From Novosphingobium guangzhouense (GTDB lineage Bacteria > Pseudomonadota > Alphaproteobacteria > Sphingomonadales > Sphingomonadaceae), in NCBI RefSeq assembly GCF_002896965.1, contig NZ_LYMM01000003.1, positions 62,001-126,000 of the forward strand: DNA of 64,000 bases, given 5' to 3'. The notes beneath the pieces were generated by a model, which saw only the letters and a list, made by a program, of their open reading frames with translations, was not told the DNA's origin and did no database searches. Position 1 is the first letter of the stretch. Each line of letters starts with the position of its first letter. Both the position numbers and the translations under genes were made by a program. Of the stretch, positions 8,624 to 15,945 are shown in pieces.

Positions 8624-10429
8624 TTACCAGCTCTTCTTCGGTTTCTTGTGAAAAGGCTTTCCGCCGCCCGGACGGTCCTGACGCGGGCCCGTGGGACGCG
8701 CGCGATACGGCGCGGAACCTTCACCACCCTGCTGCCCTTCGAAGCGCTGACCGCCGCCATTACCGTGCGGACGACGGCCGCGCCCCTGCGGACCCTCACG
8801 GTCCCGGCTGCGGTGACGGGCGGCATCGCGCGGGGTATCCGGAGCCCGTTCGATGCGGATCGTCGCTTCGTACTCACCGTCTTCGCGGGCGGTGCGCGAC
8901 ACGGCGCGTTCGAACTGCTCTGCCTGCGCGGCGGGAATCTGGAAGTAGGTCTGATCGGCGTTGATGCGAATCTGCCCGACTGCATCGCGGGTCACATGAC
9001 CACGGCGACACAGCACCGGCAGGATCCAACGCGCTTCTGCCCGCTGATCACGGCCAACGTCCATGCGGAACCATACGACATTGTCGAAGCCCGGACGCTC
9101 GCGCTTCTGGCGTGCTTCCGGCGAATTTCCAAGCAACTCTTCGGGCTGCGGCATGGCGGCACGATGGGCACGAACCAGTGCCGCCGCGACATCTTCGGCG
9201 CTCATCGATTCCAGTACGACCTTCGCCAGTTCGCGATCATCGTCCTCGACTTCTACCGGCGCCAGAAGCTTTTCAAGCAGACGGTCACGATCCTGCGCCC
9301 GGATCGCCTCAGGCGTCGGTGCGTCACCCCACTCTGCTTCGATGCGGGCACCGCGCAGCATCATCTCGACGCGGCGGCGGCGCGGATAAGGCACGAGGAG
9401 CACTGCAGTACCCTTCTTGCCTGCGCGGCCGGTGCGGCCCGAGCGGTGCTGCAGCGTTTCCGCATCGCGCGGAATTTCGACGTGAATGACAAGGCTGAGC
9501 GAAGGAAGGTCGATGCCGCGAGCGGCAACATCTGTCGCCACGCAGACACGGGCCCGGCGATCACGCAAAGCCTGCAGCGCATTGTTGCGCTCATTCTGCG
9601 AATGCTCGCCAGAGAGCGCCACGGCAGAAAAGCCGCGCTCGACCAGCGTTGCATGCAGATGCTTCACGTTGTCGCGGGTCGCACAGAACAGGATCGCCGT
9701 TTCCGCTTCATGAAAGCGCAGCAGGTTCACCACGGCATGCTCGATGTCCGACGGCGCGACTGTCACTGCCTGATACGAGATATCGCCATGGCCGCGATTC
9801 TCGCCAATGGTCGAGATACGCAGCGCATCCTTCTGATAACGCTGGGCGAGTGCTTCAATCGGACGCGGCATCGTGGCCGAAAACAACAACGTGCGACGTC
9901 CTTCCGGAGTGGCATCGAGCAGTTCTTCGAGATCCTCGCGGAAGCCCATGTCGAGCATCTCGTCGGCTTCGTCGAGCACGACGGCACGCAGCGCCGAAAG
10001 GTCAAGCTTGCCACGCTCCAGATGGTCACGCAGACGCCCGGGGGTGCCGACAACGATCGCCGCACCGCGCTCAAGCTGCTTGCGCTCCTTTACCGGGTCC
10101 ATGCCGCCCACACATGTCACGATGCGTGCATGGGTCTTGGCGTAGAGCCATTCCAGTTCCCGGCTGACCTGTTGCGCCAGTTCGCGGGTCGGCGCGATGG
10201 CGAGAGCAAGCGGGGTCGACGCGAAGGCAATTTCATCATCCGCAAGCAATTCGTCTGCCATCGCAAGGCCGAAAGCGACGGTCTTGCCCGACCCGGTCTG
10301 CGCCGAAACGACGAGATCGCGGCCATGGGCCTCCGATTCGGTGACAGCGGCCTGCACCGGGGTCAGCGTCTCATACCCATGCGCGGTCAGCGCGTCGGCT
10401 AGAAGCTGGGGAATCTGAGGAAAAGTCAT
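8624..10429 (-). CDS. DEAD-box ATP-dependent RNA helicase with DbpA-type RNA-binding domain
   Basis: A 601-residue RNA helicase. Residues 1 to about 370 hold the two RecA-like domains with Q motif (TPVQAAV), motif I (AQTGSGKT), Ia (PTRELAQQ), II (DEAD), III (SAT), and VI (HRSGRTGRAGK). About residues 455-530 form a DbpA/CsdA-like RRM (FDNVVWFRMDVGRDQ to EYEATIRIERAP). The last 70 residues are Arg/Gly/Pro-rich and basic, ending KPFHKKPKKSW, and probably bind RNA without a fixed fold. The role is likely ribosome assembly or cold-shock RNA remodelling; deaD/csdA is the nearest named match, but I leave the symbol blank. Confidence 0.95.
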   Translation of the reverse strand: MTFPQIPQLLADALTAHGYETLTPVQAAVTESEAHGRDLVVSAQTGSGKTVAFGLAMADELLADDEIAFASTPLALAIAPTRELAQQVSRELEWLYAKTHARIVTCVGGMDPVKERKQLERGAAIVVGTPGRLRDHLERGKLDLSALRAVVLDEADEMLDMGFREDLEELLDATPEGRRTLLFSATMPRPIEALAQRYQKDALRISTIGENRGHGDISYQAVTVAPSDIEHAVVNLLRFHEAETAILFCATRDNVKHLHATLVERGFSAVALSGEHSQNERNNALQALRDRRARVCVATDVAARGIDLPSLSLVIHVEIPRDAETLQHRSGRTGRAGKKGTAVLLVPYPRRRRVEMMLRGARIEAEWGDAPTPEAIRAQDRDRLLEKLLAPVEVEDDDRELAKVVLESMSAEDVAAALVRAHRAAMPQPEELLGNSPEARQKRERPGFDNVVWFRMDVGRDQRAEARWILPVLCRRGHVTRDAVGQIRINADQTYFQIPAAQAEQFERAVSRTAREDGEYEATIRIERAPDTPRDAARHRSRDREGPQGRGRRPHGNGGGQRFEGQQGGEGSAPYRARPTGPRQDRPGGGKPFHKKPKKSW

Positions 10430-10590
10430 ATAGAATCAACGAATCCTGCCGCGTTTGTGCGGCTTTGAAAGAGCGTAAGGAGGGCTGCGTGGTCGCCCTC
10501 GGGCGCACCTGTTGGGCGGCCCATAGACTAAAGCGCGTCAATTTGCGCGCCCCAATTTCACTTCCGCGACGATTCGTCCTGCCGCGGCAG

Positions 10591-10806
10591 CTAAAACCGG
10601 CTTGCCCATAAGGGGTGGGACACAGACCCGGAGCCCGCGTGCTGCTCGGGCAGTTGATCGAAACTCGGCTCGAAACCGAGCAGAATATACATGTCCCGCT
10701 CAAGAAAAGGCGCGGCATCGCCCGCGCTCATATCGACACGCGCACATTCCCCGAGACCAGGCAGACGAGTTCGAAAAATTCCTTTGCGCACAGTACGTAG
10801 GCGCAT
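10591..10806 (-). CDS. possible 71-residue protein of unknown function
   Basis: ATG at 10806 is preceded by a good ribosome-binding site (GGGAG, eight bases upstream on the minus strand). The frame runs to a stop at 10591. The product is basic at the N-terminus (MRLRTVRKGIFRTRL), with a central MSAGDAAPFLERDMYILLGF segment and FEPSFDQLPEQ near the end. I do not recognise a domain. It lies alone between the helicase gene and the alcohol dehydrogenase gene. No terminator or promoter was identified. Coding status is uncertain. Confidence 0.4.
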   Translation of the reverse strand: MRLRTVRKGIFRTRLPGLGECARVDMSAGDAAPFLERDMYILLGFEPSFDQLPEQHAGSGSVSHPLWASRF

Positions 10807-11201
10807 GAGATACACTCCCTGAAGTCGTTTGCCTGGCTTGCGGAGGGCTCGGCTAACGATCCTGCACATTGCGATCAAGTTACGCGTGAGGCTGTCACAA
10901 TCCTGCAAGACAGGTAGTCCGAAGCAGATCCCGTCGATGGATGAGCCGAGCCAACGAACGCTAATATTTACCCTGAACATTCGACTGTCATTCGCTATCC
11001 GCGACATAGCCCATTCGCAAAGTGTGAGAGGACGAAAAACGTGACAACGGAGCTGGCGAAATCGGCAACTGCCGAAACGGTGAGCATCGTTCATCGCTAC
11101 GTGAAGTACGCTCGTGGTAATCGCCGAACGCGATAACCCCTATCTCGCGTTCGCAGCATTGCTGCCTTTTTCTCCCTCACCTTCTACAAGGAAGGATACC
11201 C
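10807..11201. promoter_or_regulatory. 395-base intergenic region with tandem hairpins ahead of the alcohol dehydrogenase gene
   Basis: No convincing gene. On the plus strand a 31-codon frame starts at GTG 11041 and ends in TAA at 11134-11136. Overlapping its end is a perfect 8-base inverted repeat (GAACGCGA 11126-11133, TCGCGTTC 11145-11152). A short GCAGC/GCTGC hairpin at 11153-11165 follows, then CTTTTTCT. This looks like a weak intrinsic terminator or attenuator in the leader of the alcohol dehydrogenase gene. The function is inferred. Confidence 0.35.
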
Positions 11202-12257
11202 ATGCTCGTCAATGCTTATGGTGCGCAGTCCGCCGAACGGCCCCTCGAAGCCATCACCATCGAACGGCGCGCGCCCGGCCCAAGGGACGTGGCGATCGAC
11301 ATCACCTATTGTGGCGTATGCCATTCGGACCTTCATACCGTCCGCAGCCAATGGGGCGGCACGCTGTTTCCCTGCGTGCCAGGCCACGAAATCGTCGGCA
11401 CGGTCAGCGCGGTCGGTGACGAAGTCAGCCGCTTCAAAGTCGGCGATATTGTCGGCGTTGGCTGCATGGTCGATAGCTGCGGGCACTGCGGCTCCTGTCA
11501 CGACGACCTTGAGCAGTATTGCGAAAGCGGCTTCGTCGGCACTTACAACGGCCCAACCCCCGACGCTCCGGGCCACACCATGGGGGGATATTCAAGCGCC
11601 ATCGTCGTGAACGAGGGCTTCGTGCTTTCGATCAGCCATCCGGCTGAACAGCTTGCGGCAGTCGCACCGCTGCTTTGCGCAGGCATCACAACCTATTCCC
11701 CGCTGCGCCACTGGAATGCCGGCCCTGGCAAGAAGGTGGGCGTGGTCGGCATTGGCGGTCTTGGTCACATGGCGATCAAGATCGCCCATGCCATGGGTGC
11801 CCAGGTGATTGCCTTCACCTCGACCCCGGCCAAGCGAAAGGACGCGATCGACCTTGGCGCCGACAGTGCGGTGGTCAGCCGCGAACCTGCGGAAATGGCC
11901 GCGCATACCGGCTCGTTCGATCTCATCATCGACACCGTTGCCGCCAGTCACGACCTCGACACCTATGTCGGCCTGTTGAAGCGCGACGGCGCACTTGTCA
12001 TGCTGGGCGTGCCTGAGCACCCCCACCCCTCGCCCAACGTCGGCGGCCTTATTTTCGGCCGTAAGACCATCGCTGGGTCTTTGATCGGCGGAATCGCCGA
12101 AACACAGGAGATGCTGGATTTCTGCGCCAAGCACGGCATCGTTTCGGACGTAGAGATGATCGACATCAAGCAGATCGAAGAGGCTTACGAACGCATGGAG
12201 CGCAGTGACGTGCGCTATCGCTTCGTCATCGACAGCGCCACGCTGCAGGCAGCATAA
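11202..12257 (+). CDS. zinc-dependent NAD(P) alcohol dehydrogenase, cinnamyl-alcohol-dehydrogenase/YahK-like
   Basis: A 351-residue medium-chain dehydrogenase that oxidises alcohols or reduces aldehydes with a nicotinamide cofactor. Catalytic zinc ligands are visible as C40 (CGVCHSDLH) and H62-E63 (PGHEIVGT). The structural zinc site is C93, C96, C99 and C107 (DSCGHCGSCH to EQYC). The Rossmann motif is GIGGLGHMAIKIAHAMGAQV. A strong ribosome-binding site (AAGGAAGG) precedes the ATG. The family resemblance is to CAD/YahK broad-range aldehyde reductases, which usually prefer NADPH; the substrate is not known. It is monocistronic and ends near the tRNA gene. Confidence 0.92.
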   Translation: MLVNAYGAQSAERPLEAITIERRAPGPRDVAIDITYCGVCHSDLHTVRSQWGGTLFPCVPGHEIVGTVSAVGDEVSRFKVGDIVGVGCMVDSCGHCGSCHDDLEQYCESGFVGTYNGPTPDAPGHTMGGYSSAIVVNEGFVLSISHPAEQLAAVAPLLCAGITTYSPLRHWNAGPGKKVGVVGIGGLGHMAIKIAHAMGAQVIAFTSTPAKRKDAIDLGADSAVVSREPAEMAAHTGSFDLIIDTVAASHDLDTYVGLLKRDGALVMLGVPEHPHPSPNVGGLIFGRKTIAGSLIGGIAETQEMLDFCAKHGIVSDVEMIDIKQIEEAYERMERSDVRYRFVIDSATLQAA

Positions 12258-12312
12258 CAACAGGGCCGACGGCATTCACATGATGGCCGTCGTCGGCCAA
12301 TTCGCGATCACC

Positions 12313-12344
12313 AAAAAAGAACCCCGCAGTGTACTGCGGGGTTC
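12313..12344 (-). terminator. intrinsic terminator after tRNA-Arg
   Basis: An 11-base perfect stem (GAACCCCGCAG and CTGCGGGGTTC, 12319-12344) with a four-base loop. It is followed on the minus strand by six T residues (complement of 12313-12318). It lies directly behind the tRNA gene. It could also stop the convergent alcohol dehydrogenase transcript, but without a T-run in that direction. Confidence 0.85.
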
Positions 12345-12345
12345 G

Positions 12346-12422
12346 TGGCGAGCCCGGCGGGATTCGAACCCACGGCTTCCAAATTAGGAATTTGGCACTC
12401 TATCCAGCTGAGTTACGGGCTC
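12346..12422 (-). tRNA. tRNA-Arg, anticodon CCU
   Basis: The 77-base minus-strand sequence folds as a complete cloverleaf. The acceptor stem GAGCCCG pairs with CGGGCTC, the D-arm is CTCAGCTGGATAGAG, and the anticodon stem CCAAA/TTTGG (wobble-free) closes the loop TTCCTAA with anticodon CCT. The T-arm holds GGGTTCGAATCCC. The terminal CCA is encoded. It reads AGG arginine codons. Confidence 0.95.
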
Positions 12423-12535
12423 CCGCTTGAGCCTTTAGCCGCGGTCGCCGTCCGGCTCAACCTCTCAAAACGTGCCGGAGAAGATTCGTGTGGGCCGAAC
12501 GCAGTTCCATCACTGCCCTCGCGCCTGATGCCCCC

Positions 12536-13024
12536 TCAATTTGCCTTTTCGGGAGGTATTACCGGGAATGGCAAGGGCATCAGTTCAATGCCTTCCTCCA
12601 GCAGTTCCTTCGCCTCAGTCGCCGTAGCCTGCCCATGGATCACTTCGGCATCACGCTCACCGTAATGCATGGCGCGCGCGTCCTTGGCAAAGTCCTCCCC
12701 GACGTAACGCGAAGTTTTGAGCGCTTCGGCCTGCATCGACGCCAACGCCTGCACCAATTCGACGACCTGCTGCGGCGACGGCACGTTGGCGACCGGCACG
12801 TCGGCCACCGCCGCCTTGACCTCAGAAGGGCGTTTGACCTCAGGTAGTTGATTGCCCTTTCGCGCCAGACGCGGCGCCTGTACCGCCTTGTTGACCTCCC
12901 CAGATCCGCAATGTGGACAGGTTACCAGTCCGCGCCCTTGCTGCTGCGCGAAGTCGCTGGACGACTTGAACCACCCTTCGAAACGGTGCTGCGCCGGATG
13001 GCATTCCAGATCATAGACAATCAT
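12536..13024 (-). CDS. DUF1178 family protein
   Basis: A 162-residue protein matching the DUF1178 pattern: a conserved N-terminus (MIVYDLECHPAQHRFEGWFK), SSSDFAQQQGRGLVTCPHCG with a Cys-x-x-Cys zinc-ribbon-like site, a variable proline-rich middle, and a conserved C-terminal helix region with YVGEDFAKDARAMHYGE. The function is unknown. It overlaps the nitrilase-family gene by 4 bases, and this pairing is common in alphaproteobacteria. It is the last gene of the grxC-nitrilase-DUF1178 operon. Confidence 0.92.
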   Translation of the reverse strand: MIVYDLECHPAQHRFEGWFKSSSDFAQQQGRGLVTCPHCGSGEVNKAVQAPRLARKGNQLPEVKRPSEVKAAVADVPVANVPSPQQVVELVQALASMQAEALKTSRYVGEDFAKDARAMHYGERDAEVIHGQATATEAKELLEEGIELMPLPFPVIPPEKAN

Positions 13025-13860
13025 TGGGGGGCCTGTTTGGCAAAAGTGCGGCGGTTGGCCAGGCTGGGAAGCTGCTGGCGCACTTCGGCTACCCTGTCGA
13101 GATCGATATCGACGAAGCCCAGTCCGGCCACGCCGCCATCATCCGCGCCGCCCATGTCCAGCAGCACCTGCCCCCAAGGGTCGACAGCCAAGGAATGCCC
13201 GTAAGTCTCTCGGCCATCCTCATGTTTGCCAACCTGTGCTGCAGACAGGACGTATGCACTCGCCTCGACAGCACGGGCACGCTGCATCAGATGCCAGTGC
13301 GCCTGCCCCGTGGGTACAGTGAACGCAGCGGGAATGGCTATGGCATCACATCCCTCGCGCCCCAGCGCTTCGAATAATGCCGGAAAACGAACGTCATAGC
13401 AGATAGCCAGCCCCAGGCGCCCCAGGGGCGTCTCTACGGCGACCACCTGATCGCCCGCCGTGTAAGCGTTCGATTCTCGCCAGCTTTCGCCGGTCTTCAG
13501 GTCGACGTCGAACATGTGCAGCTTGTCGTAGCGCGCGCGAATCTCGCCCGAACTGTCGATCACGAATGCACGGTTCGCCCACTTCCCATCGGACCGCTCA
13601 ATCGCCAGCGAGCCAATGTGAACCCAGATTCCTTCCCGACAAGCCGCGTCGCGAACGGCTGAAAGGACGATATCCTGATCTTCGCCCCGGATCATCCCAC
13701 GAGCGCGGTCCCTTTTCCGATCCAGCAAACCGGACATCTCAGGCGTGAACATCATCGCCGCGCCGTCGGCACGCGCCTCGGCCAAGGCGGCGACGATGGC
13801 TGCGGCGTTTTCCTTTGGATCGATGCCGGTCGTCATCTGGAACAATGCGGCGCGTGTCAT
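13021..13860 (-). CDS. carbon-nitrogen hydrolase (nitrilase superfamily)
   Basis: A 279-residue Nit-type amidase. The catalytic triad is visible as E41 (FTPEMSGLL), K113 (YDKLHMFDVDL) and C154 (LAICYDVRFPALFE). The DKLHMFDVDL and CYDVRFP blocks place it near Nit1/Nit2-type amidases. Those act on deaminated glutathione or omega-amides; the substrate here is inferred and not certain. It lies three bases after grxC and overlaps DUF1178. Placement beside a glutaredoxin fits a glutathione-repair role. Confidence 0.93.
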   Translation of the reverse strand: MTRAALFQMTTGIDPKENAAAIVAALAEARADGAAMMFTPEMSGLLDRKRDRARGMIRGEDQDIVLSAVRDAACREGIWVHIGSLAIERSDGKWANRAFVIDSSGEIRARYDKLHMFDVDLKTGESWRESNAYTAGDQVVAVETPLGRLGLAICYDVRFPALFEALGREGCDAIAIPAAFTVPTGQAHWHLMQRARAVEASAYVLSAAQVGKHEDGRETYGHSLAVDPWGQVLLDMGGADDGGVAGLGFVDIDLDRVAEVRQQLPSLANRRTFAKQAPQ

Positions 13861-13863
13861 GTG

Positions 13864-14127
13864 TCAGAGACCCAGAATCGGGTCGAGCTTGCCCTCACGA
13901 TCCAGGGCATTGATATCGTCGAAGCCGCCGTAAGCCCGATCGTCGATCAGGATCTGCGGAACCGTGGTCGCGCCCGGCACCCTCTGCAGCATTTCCGCGC
14001 GCTTTGGTCCGCCCATCGTCAGGTCGTACTCTTCATAAGAGACGCCCTTCTTGTCGAGCAACGACTTGGCGGCCACGCAATAAGGGCAGCCCCACTTGGT
14101 GTAGATTTCGATCTTCAGCTGGCTCAT
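13864..14127 (-). CDS. grxC: glutaredoxin 3
   Basis: An 87-residue dithiol glutaredoxin that reduces disulphides with glutathione. The active site is KWGCPYCVAAK. The cis-proline is in TTVPQILID, and the glutathione-binding region is GGFDDINALDREGKL. I chose the ATG at 14127 (MSQLKIEIYTKW) from family length; in-frame starts at 14139 and further upstream would add unlike sequence. It is the first gene of a three-gene operon and diverges from the Hsp20 gene. Confidence 0.94.
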   Translation of the reverse strand: MSQLKIEIYTKWGCPYCVAAKSLLDKKGVSYEEYDLTMGGPKRAEMLQRVPGATTVPQILIDDRAYGGFDDINALDREGKLDPILGL

Positions 14128-14147
14128 GCCAAACTCCATGTGCGCCC

Positions 14148-14176
14148 CTTGAAAGGGCTGGCGGCTAGCATATCTA
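14148..14176 (+). promoter_or_regulatory. putative heat-shock (RpoH) promoter of the Hsp20 gene
   Basis: CTTGAAA at 14148-14154, 14 bases of spacer, then CATATCTA at 14169-14176. This resembles the sigma-32 pattern (CTTGAA-type -35, CCATAT-like -10) and lies about 100 bases before an Hsp20 start. The match is by eye. Confidence 0.6.
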
Positions 14177-14218
14177 GGAATGCAAGTCATGGCCCGCCAA
14201 GGGGATGGCTTGCAGAGA

Positions 14219-14268
14219 GAGGCGCCGTGTTGCGGGCCTCACCCACACGAAGATTGCTCATTGGAGAA
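14219..14268 (+). ncRNA. possible ROSE-like RNA thermometer in the Hsp20 5' leader
   Basis: A first hairpin can form from GAGGC (14219-14223) and GCCTC (14236-14240). Downstream, TTGCT at 14254-14258 sits five bases before the GGAG ribosome-binding site (14263-14266). A TTGCT-like anti-Shine-Dalgarno next to the ribosome-binding site is the hallmark of ROSE elements that control small heat-shock genes in alphaproteobacteria. Leader length also fits. The folding is judged by eye. Confidence 0.45.
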
Positions 14269-14276
14269 TTTTTGTC

Positions 14277-14744
14277 ATGAACCGCATCGATTTTTCCCCC
14301 TATCGCCGCACGATGGTCGGCTTCGACCGGCTGTTCGACATGATCGAAAACCAGGCTCGAGCGAACTCTGGCGACAAGTATCCTCCGTTCAACATAGAAC
14401 GCCGTGGGCAGGATGCCTATCGCATCACCCTTGCGATCGCCGGTTTCAAGCCTGCTGATATCGACATCACCGCGCAGGCCAACCTGCTGGTGGTAAAGGG
14501 AAACAAGCCCGACGAATCCACCGATGGCGAGATGCTGCACGTCGGCATTGCCCAGCGCGGTTTTGAGCGGCGCTTCGAACTTGCCGACTATGTGCGGGTT
14601 GATGCCGCAGACCTTGCCGACGGGCTTCTTGTAATCGACCTCGTCCGCGAGGTGCCGGAAGCCATGAAGCCGAAAAAGGTCGCAATTGGTGGCAATAAGT
14701 TGACGGTCGTCGACAAGGATCAGGATTCGACTGCCGCAGCATAA
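14277..14744 (+). CDS. Hsp20/alpha-crystallin small heat-shock protein (IbpA-like)
   Basis: A 155-residue small heat-shock chaperone that holds unfolding proteins for later refolding. The N-terminus MNRIDFSPYRRTMVGFDRLF is typical of proteobacterial IbpA-like Hsp20. The alpha-crystallin domain follows (PPFNIERRGQDAYRITLAIA, then QRGFERRFELADYV, and LLVIDLVREVPE). The C-terminal tail is KPKKVAIGG. I chose the ATG at 14277 because GGAG precedes it by about ten bases and the family N-terminus starts there. An RpoH-like promoter and a possible RNA thermometer lie upstream; a terminator follows. Confidence 0.94.
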   Translation: MNRIDFSPYRRTMVGFDRLFDMIENQARANSGDKYPPFNIERRGQDAYRITLAIAGFKPADIDITAQANLLVVKGNKPDESTDGEMLHVGIAQRGFERRFELADYVRVDAADLADGLLVIDLVREVPEAMKPKKVAIGGNKLTVVDKDQDSTAAA

Positions 14745-14802
14745 TCGCCTCTGCGGGCATTTGTGTTCCGTCCCTTTGCGCGATGCCCGTAGAATGGCCC
14801 AG

Positions 14803-14834
14803 AGGGGCGGTTCGGTTATCGGACCGCCCCTTTT
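14803..14834 (+). terminator. intrinsic terminator after the Hsp20 gene
   Basis: GGGGCGGT (14804-14811) pairs with ACCGCCCC (14823-14830), with extra internal pairs and a loop, followed by TTTT. It is about 60 bases past the stop. Confidence 0.8.
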
Positions 14835-14922
14835 GCATTCCCAGTTGTATACAACGCATGCAGCTTCAAGGCTGTTTACCCTCGCACAGCCGCACTTCTG
14901 ACGTTAGCGCCACGCCCATGCT

Positions 14923-15873
14923 GTGGATATTTTGTTCGTGACGTCGATTCTCGGGATCGTCCTGCCCATCTTTTCCCTGATTTTCGCCGGCTGGCTCGTG
15001 CGCCGCATCGGCGTCATGGGCCCACATGCTACCAGCGAACTCAACCGGTTCGTCGTCTATCTCGCCTTACCTGCCCTGTTGTTCGATATTGTAGCGCGGT
15101 CGAGCTGGCACGAATTATGGCAGCCCAACTTCGTCGCAGTGTTCACTTTGAGCACTATGGCGGTCTTCATCCTCACTGTCGCAGTCCATGGCGGCCGCTT
15201 TGGCTTCCAGCCGGACGGCCCGGTTCTCGGGTTGGCAGCCAGCTACCCGAATACCGGCTTCCTTGGCTTTCCCCTGCTGCTTGGCGCGCTCGGCGCATGG
15301 AGCAACACGCTCACACTGATATCTACGATCATCGTCGCATGTGTTCTGTTCGCAGGCGCCATCGTGATGATCGAAGTGCGACTACACGCCGGCAGCCACC
15401 CCGCCCGCGTCGCGATGAAAGTGGGCAAATCCCTTGCGACAAACCCGCTCATAGTAGCGCCTGTAATTGCTTGTGTTTTCCCTTCCACCGGTGCCGCAGT
15501 GCCTCAACCCGTAGAGGTTTTTCTCAAGCTGCTAGGGGGAGCAGCTTCACCCGCCGCTCTGGTGGGTCTGGGCCTTTTTCTTGGAGAGCGTCGCCCCGCT
15601 GCCAAAGACGCCGGCATTTTGACTTCGGTGCTAGTCGCCCTCAAGCTGGCAGTTCACCCCTTGCTCACCTGGTTGCTTGCCATCACGGTGTTTCCGCTGG
15701 ATGCCCCCACCCGTCACGCAGCAGTGCTTCTGGCGATGCTGCCTACCGGGACCGGCCCCTTCATGCTGGCGGAATTTTATCGCCGCGAGGCCGGGGTCAC
15801 CGCGCGGGTCATCCTTATATCGACGGTACTTTCGGTAGTCTCAGTATCGGCATACATCAGCGCAATCAGCTAA
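14923..15873 (+). CDS. AEC family transporter (auxin efflux carrier type)
   Basis: A 316-residue membrane protein with about ten hydrophobic helices in the AEC (auxin efflux carrier/malonate) fold. Family features include FAGWLVRRIGVM near the N-terminus, the paired-proline segment VYLALPALLFDIVA, LGLAASYPNTGFLGFPLLLG and, in the second half, AVLLAMLPTGTGPFMLAEFY. Bacterial members move organic acids or related anions; the substrate here is unknown. The start is a GTG at 14923 with no clear ribosome-binding site, so a nearby alternative start is possible. The gene stands alone and converges on the phosphatase-fold gene. Confidence 0.88.
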   Translation: MDILFVTSILGIVLPIFSLIFAGWLVRRIGVMGPHATSELNRFVVYLALPALLFDIVARSSWHELWQPNFVAVFTLSTMAVFILTVAVHGGRFGFQPDGPVLGLAASYPNTGFLGFPLLLGALGAWSNTLTLISTIIVACVLFAGAIVMIEVRLHAGSHPARVAMKVGKSLATNPLIVAPVIACVFPSTGAAVPQPVEVFLKLLGGAASPAALVGLGLFLGERRPAAKDAGILTSVLVALKLAVHPLLTWLLAITVFPLDAPTRHAAVLLAMLPTGTGPFMLAEFYRREAGVTARVILISTVLSVVSVSAYISAIS

Positions 15874-15945
15874 GATCCGCCTATCGAATCGATAAGATCC
15901 ATCGTCCGGTAACGCCCCTGCCTTTATCCCTAGGCACCGGACAAT

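Noticed and set aside
11041..11136. A 31-codon GTG-started frame as a real gene
   Set aside because: Too short, weak ribosome-binding site, no domain; kept only as a possible leader frame.
12346..12422. tRNA-Arg as a phage or island attachment site
   Set aside because: No integrase, no partial tRNA copy and no accessory genes beside it; flanking genes are housekeeping.
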